Shown here one piece after another: positions 1-6,867 of a DNA stretch of 24,820 bases. Origin of the DNA: a virus; IMG/VR virus record IMGVR_UViG_3300032092_002651, positions 1 to 24,820 of that record, one strand, 5' to 3'. A program made the translations under genes and the position numbers. The notes under the pieces are model-generated. The model had not been told where the DNA came from, did not search any database, and was given only the letters and a program-made list of their open reading frames with translations. Numbering within the stretch: the stretch's first letter is position 1; the number at the start of each line of letters is the position of its first letter.

Positions 1-48
1 CTTGTTAATGGAGATGTTTACACTATATCACCCATAGGAAGAATATAA
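1..48 (+). CDS. C-terminal end of an upstream gene (partial)
   Basis: The frame from base 1 reads through 15 codons (LVNGDVYTISPIGRI) to a TAA at 46-48, one base before the next ATG at 50. The tight junction and the protein-like composition suggest the tail of a real gene whose body lies outside the window. The function cannot be told from 15 residues. Confidence 0.5.
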   Translation, partial: LVNGDVYTISPIGRI

Positions 49-49
49 T

Positions 50-415
50 ATGAATAATTCCAGCTATGTAAATTACGGACAAAGAATTCTATATAAAATT
101 GATAGTTATAGATTTCAAATTCCAGCAAAAAGTATTCCACATATTGAAATTCAACAACTAGATACTATAACTTGGGCTCCAAAACAAGTTAAAGAAAAAG
201 TTGATATGAACACATATTCTATTTTTAATGAGGACTTATCTCTTATAGGCTTAATAAATAAAGCTAGACCAAATATTCATAATCCTCATAATATTAGCAC
301 TAATATTGTTATTACCGCAGATACTAAAGAATCACGTCTAGGATTAACATCAAGTACCCCGTCACCAAACTCACGAAGAATGGTTTTTACACGAGGTCTT
401 AAGAATGCAGAATAA
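50..415 (+). CDS. Hypothetical phage protein, 121 aa
   Basis: No family is recognised. The ATG is preceded by AGGAAG about 8 bases upstream and starts one base after the preceding stop, so it is probably the last gene of a plus-strand operon entering from the left. The protein is soluble, with no signal peptide or membrane segment. Its C-terminal third is rich in Ser, Thr, Pro and Asn and ends in a basic stretch (SRRMVFTRG). It ends at the foot of a hairpin that acts as a terminator for the opposing minus-strand gene. A structural or accessory role is possible, but nothing in the sequence decides it. Confidence 0.6.
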   Translation: MNNSSYVNYGQRILYKIDSYRFQIPAKSIPHIEIQQLDTITWAPKQVKEKVDMNTYSIFNEDLSLIGLINKARPNIHNPHNISTNIVITADTKESRLGLTSSTPSPNSRRMVFTRGLKNAE

Positions 416-445
416 AAAAGGGGACAGCCAATTACGGCCATCCCC
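414..445 (-). terminator. Intrinsic terminator of the minus-strand HTH gene
   Basis: On the minus strand a hairpin (GGGGA at 445-441 pairing with TCCCC at 424-420, an inner GCC/GGC pairing after a 2x2 mismatch, and a 6-base loop) is followed directly by a run of six T (419-414). The T-run lies on the minus-strand side only, so it terminates the gene at 479-712, not the plus-strand gene ending at 415. Confidence 0.75.
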
Positions 446-478
446 ATTAATGTGATTTAAGATATTTTAAAGAGATGA

Positions 479-712
479 TCAAACTGTTTGAGTATTATTT
501 TCAGCTCCATTATCAACTACTCTAATCTTGGGTCGTCTTCCCTTTGGTTTCTTGATGCCTAGTTTTCTTCGCTGCCTACGAATCATGCTTGTTGTTACGT
601 TTTGGCCGGTCATTTGGCTAAGCTTGGTAGCTAGTTCATCATCACTAAGAAGCTTTTGATTCTCATTAATAAACTTCAATTCGGCTTCTGTCCACTTCTT
701 ATAATTAGCCAT
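479..712 (-). CDS. Small helix-turn-helix DNA-binding protein, 77 aa
   Basis: Probably a phage transcriptional regulator or DNA-binding accessory protein. Residues about 5-35 (WTEAELKFI, then LSDDELATKLSQ) have the pattern of a SANT/Myb-like or sigma-region-4-like HTH. A very basic recognition-type segment follows (SMIRRQRRKLGIKKPKGRR, residues 42-60), then a short polar tail. The start has AAAGGA about 10 bases upstream on the minus strand. The gene is alone on its strand here, has its own terminator and is divergent from the operon starting near 801, an arrangement typical of phage regulators. The N-terminal pattern resembles that of the protein at 1578-2399. The target and the sign of regulation are unknown. 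Confidence 0.7.
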   Translation of the reverse strand: MANYKKWTEAELKFINENQKLLSDDELATKLSQMTGQNVTTSMIRRQRRKLGIKKPKGRRPKIRVVDNGAENNTQTV

Positions 713-728
713 AAATCTGGTTCCTTTT

Positions 729-737
729 GGTGTAATA
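729..737 (+). promoter_or_regulatory. Promoter-like element GGTGTAATA before the packaging operon
   Basis: One mismatch from GGTGTATTA, a 9-mer recurring at block boundaries. It lies 72 bases before the ATG at 801, in the gap between divergent genes. TTGACT at 738-743 followed by AT-rich TATATT at 763-768 could also form a host-type promoter, but the 19-base spacing is poor. Confidence 0.5.
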
Positions 738-789
738 TTGACTAAAGACTCAAATGCTCTATTATATTATAGATTGACAAGTTTCGTGC

Positions 790-795
790 AAGGAG
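790..795 (+). promoter_or_regulatory. Ribosome binding site AAGGAG deciding the start at 801
   Basis: AAGGAG lies five bases before ATG 801. The open frame extends upstream to a TTG at 738, but that start has no comparable site and would overlap the promoter-like element, so 801 is preferred. Confidence 0.75.
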
Positions 796-800
796 AAAAT

Positions 801-980
801 ATGATAAATCCTGAAATTAAGATAACGGGCTCAGTTCTACAAGTAAAAGCAGTTGGTGAGGCTCAGGACGTATCAGCCGACTTTGATTGCATCCCCACCA
901 AAAGCATAGCAGAACTACTAGATGGCAAACAACAAGAAGAAAAAAATAAAATTAACGACGAAGAAGAAACAGAAGATTAA
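801..980 (+). CDS. Small acidic hypothetical protein, 59 aa
   Basis: First gene of the packaging-side operon. The start is chosen from the strong AAGGAG just upstream. The N-terminal 40 residues look like a small folded beta-rich unit (INPEIKITGSVLQVKAVGEA). The C-terminus is a charged tail rich in Glu, Asp and Lys (QQEEKNKINDEEETED). The last 59 bases overlap the start of the sigma-like gene in another frame. There is no family match and no membrane segment. Its position directly before a sigma-like factor could hint at a regulatory partner, but this is only context. Confidence 0.65.
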   Translation: MINPEIKITGSVLQVKAVGEAQDVSADFDCIPTKSIAELLDGKQQEEKNKINDEEETED

Positions 981-1617
981 TTTATACGGAGTTCCAGAAC
1001 AAGAGTTTTTAACTGTCTTAGATAATATCAGTCGTAGATTAGCTAATAAATTTAAATTTGGATATCATGATTTTGATGATATGAAACAGCAAGCAGCAAT
1101 TTTTGCTTTGGAAGGATTAGAAAAATACGACCACCAAAGACCCTTAGAAAATTTTCTGTGGACCCATGTAAGAAATCGTTTGTTTAACTACAAAAGAAAT
1201 AACTACCAAAGGCCAGACAAGCCATGTTTAACTTGTCCGTTTTTTGATAAGGGTTATAAATGTTCTTCCAATCAATGCTCAAAGTTTAACAATAAAGACG
1301 AATGCTCATTATATGCAGCTTGGGCAAGTCGTAATGATTCTAAGAAAAATATTATGCAGCCTTCCTATATTAGCGATCATGAAAACCTTAATAATAGCTT
1401 AGTAAAAGATGAGCTTTTTAATAGTGTCCAAAATAATGAGATTGTGAAATTTTTAGATCAAACCATTCAGTCAGAGTATCGTGAAACATATCTAAAATTG
1501 AAACATGGAATTAAAATACCCAAACAGCAACTTAATAAACTTAAGAAACATATTTCTGAACTATTAAAGGAAAACCAATGGAACCTAGAAAATCACCAAG
1601 AAAACGAGGACAATTAA
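922..1617 (+). CDS. Phage RNA polymerase sigma-70-like factor with cysteine-rich insertion, 231 aa
   Basis: Likely redirects RNA polymerase to phage promoters, in the way T4 gp55 does for late genes. Residues 1-20 are lysine-rich. Residues about 36-92 match sigma region 2: the region 2.2-type segment DFDDMKQQAAIFALEGLEKYD, then the aromatic/basic segment FLWTHVRNRLFNYKR typical of regions 2.3-2.4. A cysteine-rich stretch follows (C102, C105, C114, C119, C128), which could bind zinc and is not standard for sigma factors. Residues about 174-212 (YRETYLKLKHG, then QQLNKLKKHI) could be a degenerate region 4. The ATG at 922 lies inside the upstream gene and has only a weak ribosome site, but no better start exists. 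The next gene overlaps its 3' end by 40 bases. Confidence 0.75.
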   Translation: MANNKKKKIKLTTKKKQKINLYGVPEQEFLTVLDNISRRLANKFKFGYHDFDDMKQQAAIFALEGLEKYDHQRPLENFLWTHVRNRLFNYKRNNYQRPDKPCLTCPFFDKGYKCSSNQCSKFNNKDECSLYAAWASRNDSKKNIMQPSYISDHENLNNSLVKDELFNSVQNNEIVKFLDQTIQSEYRETYLKLKHGIKIPKQQLNKLKKHISELLKENQWNLENHQENEDN

Positions 1618-2399
1618 GTCTTGATGAGGAAAAATTTATAAGAGACAATTTCGGTAAATTATCTATTTCAGAAATTGCCGACTCTTTGAACAGAAATTCT
1701 CCTCCAATCCAAAGATACATAGACGAAAATCGATTAGCTGTTTCTGATGAAGATAAAAATGATAATGAAACACTAAGAAGAAAACTCCATTCTAAAACCT
1801 TCTGGCAAGAGATTATCAGACAGTTTGACGAAGATACTGGAGAACTATTATATTTTGAAGACACCTGGATAGGATTAATAAAACAGTTTAGAGAAGACGT
1901 TTTACCAGCAGAAGAACTTCAGATCAAACAGTTTATAACCATAGATATTTTGATTAATCGAAGCATGAAAGAAAGAAAACGACACATAGCAGAAACAGAG
2001 AAGCTGCAAAGACAAGTAGATAAAGAGTATGAAAAAACAGAAATCGATAGAGACATTCCGAAACTTGCTAACTTAGAAACACAACTGAGCTTTGCTCGCA
2101 ATAGCATTGCGAATTATACCAATGAATATACCAAACTATTAAACGAGCAGCAAAAGATTAGTAAGGATTTGAAGGCCACCAGAGAGCAAAGAATTAAAAG
2201 AATCGAGGACGGGAAAAGCAGCTGGGTAGGATTGATACGAATGTTAGAGGATGAAGAAGTTAGAGAAAAGGAAGGACGCGAGATGGAAATTCTATCTATG
2301 GCCACGGACAAATATAGAGAAAAGCTTGAATCATATCATTCTTATGAAGATAAGCTTTTGGACAAGCCATTTTTAACACCAGATAGCGTAGAGGACTAA
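1578..2399 (+). CDS. HTH plus coiled-coil protein, possible small terminase subunit, 273 aa
   Basis: Residues about 14-50 form an HTH of the same style as the small minus-strand gene (LDEEKFIRDNFGKLSISEIA). Residues about 125-265 are highly charged and helical, with long Glu/Lys/Arg heptad-like stretches typical of a coiled coil. An N-terminal DNA-binding domain followed by a helical oligomerisation region is the general plan of phage small terminases, and the gene sits upstream of the large terminase in the same operon, although four to five genes lie between. AAAGGA precedes the ATG. The small-terminase assignment is inference; a DNA-binding regulator is the main alternative. There is no signal peptide. 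Confidence 0.5.
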   Translation: MEPRKSPRKRGQLSLDEEKFIRDNFGKLSISEIADSLNRNSPPIQRYIDENRLAVSDEDKNDNETLRRKLHSKTFWQEIIRQFDEDTGELLYFEDTWIGLIKQFREDVLPAEELQIKQFITIDILINRSMKERKRHIAETEKLQRQVDKEYEKTEIDRDIPKLANLETQLSFARNSIANYTNEYTKLLNEQQKISKDLKATREQRIKRIEDGKSSWVGLIRMLEDEEVREKEGREMEILSMATDKYREKLESYHSYEDKLLDKPFLTPDSVED

Positions 2400-2401
2400 T
2401 A

Positions 2402-3472
2402 ATGACAAAGACGGCACTAATTACCGGAATAACAGGACAGGATGGATCTTATCTAGCAGATTTTCTTGTAGAAAAAAACTACAAGGTTGTTGGACTACAT
2501 CGAAGAAGCAGTGTTAATAACTTTGAAAGAATAAAACACCTAATTGATAATCCTAAATTCTCGCTAGAAGAATTCGATATCACAGACCCCAGCGGATGCG
2601 TTAGAGTATGTGAAAAATACCACCCAGAAGAGTTTTACAACTTAGCTGCTCAAAGTCATGTTGGAACTAGTTTCAAGCAACCTTCAACTACTCTAGAAAT
2701 TAATACTATAGGAGTGGTGAATTTATTGGAAGCACTCAGGATCATATCTCCATCTACCAGATTTTATCAAGCTAGCACTAGCGAAATGTTTGGGGCGAAC
2801 TCAACAAAAGAATGGTCAGAAGCTAATCAAAGAATGGAGCAGTATCAAAACGAAGAAACTCCTTTTGCTCCTCAAAGTCCATATGCAGTAGCAAAGTTAG
2901 CTAGTCACAGAATGGTTCATATCTATAGAGAATCCTATGGACTATTTGCTTGTTGTGGCATTTTATTTAATCATGAAAGTCCACGAAGGGGCGAAAATTT
3001 TGTAACCCGTAAAATTACTAAATACTTGGGAGAATTAACTAATGGATTTTTAAGCCAAGATAAATATGTTTCTTTAAAATTAGGAAATATTAATGCTTAT
3101 CGAGATTGGGGTCACGCAAAAGATTTTGTCCGAGCCATGCATCTTATGCTGCAACAAGATCGCCCACAAGACTATGTTATAGCCACAGGAGAGACCAATA
3201 GCGTAAAAGACTTCTTATATCATAGTTTTAAATTATTTGATTTAAATTATGAAGACCATATTGAAATAGATCCTTCTTTATACCGACCATCAGAAGTTGA
3301 GTATCTGAAAGGAGATTCTTCTAAAGCTCAAAGCTCTTTAGGATGGAGTCCAGAAATAACCTTTAGGGATTTGGTCATAGACATGGTGTATTCAGATTTT
3401 GAACTGGCTAATCAGAAGGCCAGAAATCTTAATAGTTTTTCCGGACCACCTCCAGGAATAGTTCATGTTTAG
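2402..3472 (+). CDS. gmd: GDP-mannose 4,6-dehydratase
   Basis: Converts GDP-D-mannose to GDP-4-keto-6-deoxymannose, the precursor of GDP-fucose, GDP-rhamnose and related sugars, in the cytoplasm. The 356-residue length is normal. It has the Rossmann NADP-binding loop TGITGQDG at residues 8-15, the catalytic T126/E128 in STSEMFG, the Y161-x3-K165 pair in SPYAVAKL, and the family motif FNHESPRRG at 189-197. The segment between the STSE and YxxxK motifs is slightly longer than in typical bacterial enzymes. GAGGA precedes the ATG, and the gene runs two bases after the previous stop. No epimerase/reductase partner is in the window, so the product probably feeds host enzymes or phage genes elsewhere. 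Its place in a packaging operon suggests modification of host glycans or of phage components. All key residues are present, so it is probably active. Confidence 0.95.
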   Translation: MTKTALITGITGQDGSYLADFLVEKNYKVVGLHRRSSVNNFERIKHLIDNPKFSLEEFDITDPSGCVRVCEKYHPEEFYNLAAQSHVGTSFKQPSTTLEINTIGVVNLLEALRIISPSTRFYQASTSEMFGANSTKEWSEANQRMEQYQNEETPFAPQSPYAVAKLASHRMVHIYRESYGLFACCGILFNHESPRRGENFVTRKITKYLGELTNGFLSQDKYVSLKLGNINAYRDWGHAKDFVRAMHLMLQQDRPQDYVIATGETNSVKDFLYHSFKLFDLNYEDHIEIDPSLYRPSEVEYLKGDSSKAQSSLGWSPEITFRDLVIDMVYSDFELANQKARNLNSFSGPPPGIVHV

Positions 3473-3743
3473 AAATTTTGGAGATCCCCAATATAAAAAG
3501 TGGCGTAAAGCAGTTTACGAAAGAGACAATTATAAGTGTCAATGGCCAAATTGCACTATGAAAAAAAGAATTAATGCTCATCATATTAAAACTTGGGCCG
3601 GATTTCCAGGACTAAGATTTGACGTTAATAATGGAATAACGTTGTGTAAATATCATCATGATCTTATTAAAGGTATGGAAGAAGATTATAGTCTAAGCTT
3701 TTTAAAAATAGTATTATCTAAAAATCAAAGGAAGCAATCATGA
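3465..3743 (+). CDS. HNH endonuclease, 92 aa
   Basis: A compact HNH nuclease of the free-standing phage type. It shows C25-x4-C30, the H39-H40 pair in INAHHIKTW, and C61-x2-H64-H65 in GITLCKYHHDLI, which together form the zinc-stabilised beta-beta-alpha-metal fold. The ATG overlaps the gmd stop by 8 bases and has AGGAA before it. Small HNH proteins next to terminase genes assist DNA packaging in many HK97-type phages (established for the family), and the large terminase lies three genes downstream here. A homing or selfish role is the alternative, but no interrupted gene is evident. Confidence 0.9.
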   Translation: MFRNFGDPQYKKWRKAVYERDNYKCQWPNCTMKKRINAHHIKTWAGFPGLRFDVNNGITLCKYHHDLIKGMEEDYSLSFLKIVLSKNQRKQS

Positions 3744-4336
3744 TATCACTACAGTCCCCTGTTATTTTATTTCCTCCTGCATTCACAAATGAAAAAAATC
3801 AAATAGTTAATCCAAATCCAATAATTCTTAGCCATCTTGATGTTTCTTATGTTGATACTCCCATGAAGAAAAACGTATCAGCACATATTAATGGTTTACC
3901 AGGATCCTTCTCTCTATTTTCTGGTTCAGAATATGATTCTATTGGAGATTGGACTCAAGAACAGGCTGAAACCAGACTAAGATCCCATATTGGACAAACG
4001 CCAGAAGAAATACAAAAAACTTTGCAAAGCATATTTCCTCAAACATTAGAACAAAATCCAAATGGTCCGGGATCTATTTTAACAGGCATGATTAGCTCTC
4101 TTGGAATTAAAAGCTCAGCCGATTGTTCTTGTCGTCGCCATGCTATTGAAATGAATCAACGTGGACCAGACTGGTGCGAAGAAAATATAACAACTATTTT
4201 AAGCTGGTTGAAAGAAGAAAGCCATAAGAGAAATCTTCCATATATTGAGATAGTAGCCAAAGCCATGGTTCAAAGAGCGATTAATAAATCTCGCAGGCTT
4301 TTAGAGAAAGAGAAACAGAATGAGCAAACACGATGA
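3740..4336 (+). CDS. Hypothetical protein with CxC/GPxWC motif, 198 aa
   Basis: The ATG overlaps the previous stop (ATGA) and has AAAGGAAG upstream, so it is translationally coupled. Residues 1-110 are a Pro/Asn/Ser-rich, probably beta-structured region with no recognised family. Residues about 120-150 carry a cysteine motif, DCSCRRHAIEMNQRGPDWC, with C129, C131 and C146. It resembles short cysteine segments I associate with uncharacterised phage and bacterial proteins, some linked to glycosyltransferases, but I cannot assign it. A helical, basic C-terminus follows. A metal-binding or DNA-handling role is possible from the nuclease neighbours. No signal peptide is present. Confidence 0.6.
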   Translation: MISLQSPVILFPPAFTNEKNQIVNPNPIILSHLDVSYVDTPMKKNVSAHINGLPGSFSLFSGSEYDSIGDWTQEQAETRLRSHIGQTPEEIQKTLQSIFPQTLEQNPNGPGSILTGMISSLGIKSSADCSCRRHAIEMNQRGPDWCEENITTILSWLKEESHKRNLPYIEIVAKAMVQRAINKSRRLLEKEKQNEQTR

Positions 4337-4787
4337 TTTTACTATCATTATAGACACCAGAGAACAACAACCCTGGTCTTTTGAGCACTATACCACAGCT
4401 ACCAGAAAGCTAGATACTGGAGATTATAGTATTGAAGGCTTAGAAGATATTGTTTGTATAGAGAGAAAGAAAAGTGTGGGCGAAGTAGCAAATAATATCA
4501 CAGAATCAAGATTTATAGATGTTATTGATAGAATGAGCAAGTATAAGTACGCATTCTTGCTACTTGAGTTCGATCTTGCACAAATATTAAGCTATCCCGT
4601 AGGTTCTAATCTTCCTCGAAGACTTTGGGATAAAGTGAAAATATCTCCAGCATTTATAGTTAAACATATTTTAGAACTTCAACTTAATCATAATATCAAA
4701 GTGTTATTTTGTGGTTCTTCATCTGATGCAGAAAAAATGGCAGAATACATTCTAAAAAAGGTTCATTATATTGAGCGAGTCAAATAA
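4320..4787 (+). CDS. ERCC4-type (XPF/MUS81-like) nuclease, 155 aa
   Basis: Probably a structure-specific DNA endonuclease acting on branched or flapped DNA. The whole protein is one ERCC4 nuclease domain. It shows IIIDTREQQPW at 9-19 (acidic D12, E15), TGDYS at 33-37 (D35) and the signature IERKKS at 47-52 (E48, R49, K50), which together form the metal site. No helix-hairpin-helix domain follows, as is common for the free-standing phage version. It overlaps the previous gene by 17 bases and the terminase start by 17 bases. The context suggests resolving branched concatemers before packaging, analogous to endonuclease VII in T4. That functional link is inference. Confidence 0.85.
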   Translation: MSKHDDFTIIIDTREQQPWSFEHYTTATRKLDTGDYSIEGLEDIVCIERKKSVGEVANNITESRFIDVIDRMSKYKYAFLLLEFDLAQILSYPVGSNLPRRLWDKVKISPAFIVKHILELQLNHNIKVLFCGSSSDAEKMAEYILKKVHYIERVK

Positions 4788-6801
4788 AAAAACGTTCGAT
4801 GATGCTTGGCTCGGTCTGGGCGATTTATCTGAGCTTTCAATACTAAAAAATCCTATGATTAATAGGAGTAAATTAGATATTGAAAATCCAGATTTGCACT
4901 TAATGAAAATATTAAGAAATCCTAAATACATAGGGGCCACTTGTAAACTATTATTTAATATTGAATTACATCCTATACAAATGGCTATATTACAAGAATT
5001 TTGGATACGATCATTTCCAATGTATATTGCTAGTCGTGGTTGGGGTAAGTCATTTTTACTAGCTTTATATTGTGTATTAAGATGTGCTTTTTTCCCAGGA
5101 ACCAAGATCGTTGTTGTTGGCGCTGCATTTAGACAGAGTAAGATTATTTTCGAATATATGGAAACAATATGGCGTAGCAGTCCAATTCTTAGAAGTATTT
5201 TTAGTGGCAACGATGACGGACCAAGACGAGACGTTGATAGATGCACCATGAGACTTGGAGATAGTTGGACTATTGCTATCCCAATGGGCGACGGCAGCAA
5301 GATTAGAGGATTAAGAGCACATATTATTATCGCGGACGAATTTGCATCCATAAGTCCAGATATTTATGAAACTGTAGTCTCAGGGTTCGCTGCGGTATCT
5401 GCAACTCCTATTCAAAACGTCAAAGAACAAGCTAAGAGACTAGCAATGACAGAGGCTGGATTATGGAATGAAGAATTAGAAACCCTCAACACAAAAATGG
5501 GTAATCAGGCGATTATATCTGGAACAGCAGATTATGCTTTCAAGCATTTCGCGGCATACTGGAGAAGATATAAGGGGATTATTGAAAGCCAGGGAGATAC
5601 CAGAAAACTAGAAGAATTATTTAAAGGAGAAATACCGTCTAACTTTAACTGGAAAGACTATAGTATTATTAGAATTCCTTACGAACTGATTCCAAAAGGC
5701 TTCATGGATGATAAACAGGTGTCAAGAGCTAAAGCAACTATTCATACTGGCATTTATAATATGGAATATGCTGCTTGTTTCGTGACAGACAGCGAAGGCT
5801 TTTTTAAGCGATCACTGATAGAGAATTGTGTTACATCAGATACTAAGCCAATAATAATTGGTGGTAGAACCATCCTCTTTGAAGCTGTTACCTCAGGAAA
5901 CGCTAATTGTCAATATGTCTATGGTATTGATCCAGCCTCAGAACAAGATAATTTTAGTATTATTATTTTAGAACTACATCCAGATCATAACAGAATTGTT
6001 TATTGTTGGACTACAAACAGAACTAATTTTAAAGAGAGACAAAAAACAGGACTAATTCAAGAGCATGATTTTTATGGATTCTGTTGCAGAAAAATAAGAA
6101 ATCTCATGAAAGTTTTTCCTTGTGCTAGAATTGTTCTTGACGCTCAGGGTGGTGGAGTATCTATCGAAGAGGCTTTGCATGATCCTTCAAAATTAGAAGA
6201 AGGAGAACATTTAATTTGGCCAGTTATAGACCCAGACAAGAGCAGAGACACAGACGATCAACAAGGATTACACTTAATAGAATTAATTCAGTTTGCTAAG
6301 GCTGATTGGACAGCACAGGCTAATCATGGATTAAGAAAAGACTTAGAGGATAAGGTTCTACTATTCCCAAGATTTGATGCAATCACTTTAGGTTTAGCTT
6401 TAGACAAAGAAGGCAAGGATATCTTAGATTCAAATTTAAGTCCAATATATGATAGTGTTAGCGAATGTATTCTAGAAATAGAAGAACTCAAGAATGAATT
6501 AACGACTATTGTAATGACACAAACTAGCACGGGTCCTAATGCTAGAGATAGATGGGATACTCCAGAAGTAAAGTTACCAAACGGTAAAAAAGGAAGATTA
6601 CGCAAAGACCGCTACAGTTCATTAGTTATGGCAAACATGGCAGCAAGACAACAGCAGAGAGCACTACAACCAGTACAGTATGATATTATAGGTGGTAATC
6701 TAAAAGATGTTGTAGACAATAAGGGTAATTTATACAAAGGACCAGAATGGTTTACATCACAGGTTAATGAAGATATATACACAGGAATTTATAGACAATA
6801 G
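4771..6801 (+). CDS. terL: Terminase large subunit
   Basis: The ATPase-nuclease motor that cuts concatemeric DNA and drives it into the prohead. The N-terminal ATPase has the Walker A variant SRGWGKS at 88-94, the Walker B IIIADE at 185-190 with catalytic E190, and the coupling motif SGT at 250-252. The C-terminal RuvC-like nuclease has VYGIDPAS (D387) and IVLDAQGGG (D457). At 676 residues it is somewhat longer than many terminases. The start is TTG at 4771: the frame is closed by a stop just upstream (4753), AAAAGG lies 10 bases before, and the next ATG (4855) would cut into the protein. It is the last gene of the operon, and its TAG overlaps the next promoter-like element. Confidence 0.95.
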   Translation: MSESNKKTFDDAWLGLGDLSELSILKNPMINRSKLDIENPDLHLMKILRNPKYIGATCKLLFNIELHPIQMAILQEFWIRSFPMYIASRGWGKSFLLALYCVLRCAFFPGTKIVVVGAAFRQSKIIFEYMETIWRSSPILRSIFSGNDDGPRRDVDRCTMRLGDSWTIAIPMGDGSKIRGLRAHIIIADEFASISPDIYETVVSGFAAVSATPIQNVKEQAKRLAMTEAGLWNEELETLNTKMGNQAIISGTADYAFKHFAAYWRRYKGIIESQGDTRKLEELFKGEIPSNFNWKDYSIIRIPYELIPKGFMDDKQVSRAKATIHTGIYNMEYAACFVTDSEGFFKRSLIENCVTSDTKPIIIGGRTILFEAVTSGNANCQYVYGIDPASEQDNFSIIILELHPDHNRIVYCWTTNRTNFKERQKTGLIQEHDFYGFCCRKIRNLMKVFPCARIVLDAQGGGVSIEEALHDPSKLEEGEHLIWPVIDPDKSRDTDDQQGLHLIELIQFAKADWTAQANHGLRKDLEDKVLLFPRFDAITLGLALDKEGKDILDSNLSPIYDSVSECILEIEELKNELTTIVMTQTSTGPNARDRWDTPEVKLPNGKKGRLRKDRYSSLVMANMAARQQQRALQPVQYDIIGGNLKDVVDNKGNLYKGPEWFTSQVNEDIYTGIYRQ

Positions 6802-6808
6802 TGTATTA
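6800..6808 (+). promoter_or_regulatory. Promoter-like element AGTGTATTA before the capsid block
   Basis: One mismatch from GGTGTATTA, overlapping the terminase stop codon and 68 bases before the portal ATG. A perfect TATAAT lies 5 bases downstream (6814-6819). The rest of the 66-base gap holds no other signal. The portal ATG has no clear Shine-Dalgarno sequence. Confidence 0.55.
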
Positions 6809-6867
6809 AACTTTATAATACTAATGCATTCACATTATATTCCCATCGTCCTTTTTAAAAAATAATT

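Noticed and set aside
738-800. Extended start (TTG 738) for the small acidic gene
   Set aside because: No ribosome site there, while AAGGAG stands directly before ATG 801; the stretch looks like leader/promoter sequence.
5072-5079. GTGTATTA within the terminase gene
   Set aside because: It lacks the leading G and lies in the middle of conserved coding sequence; about one such 8-mer is expected by chance.
4752-5351. 199-codon minus-strand open frame opposite the terminase start
   Set aside because: It overlaps unmistakable terminase motifs; composition is that of an antisense shadow.
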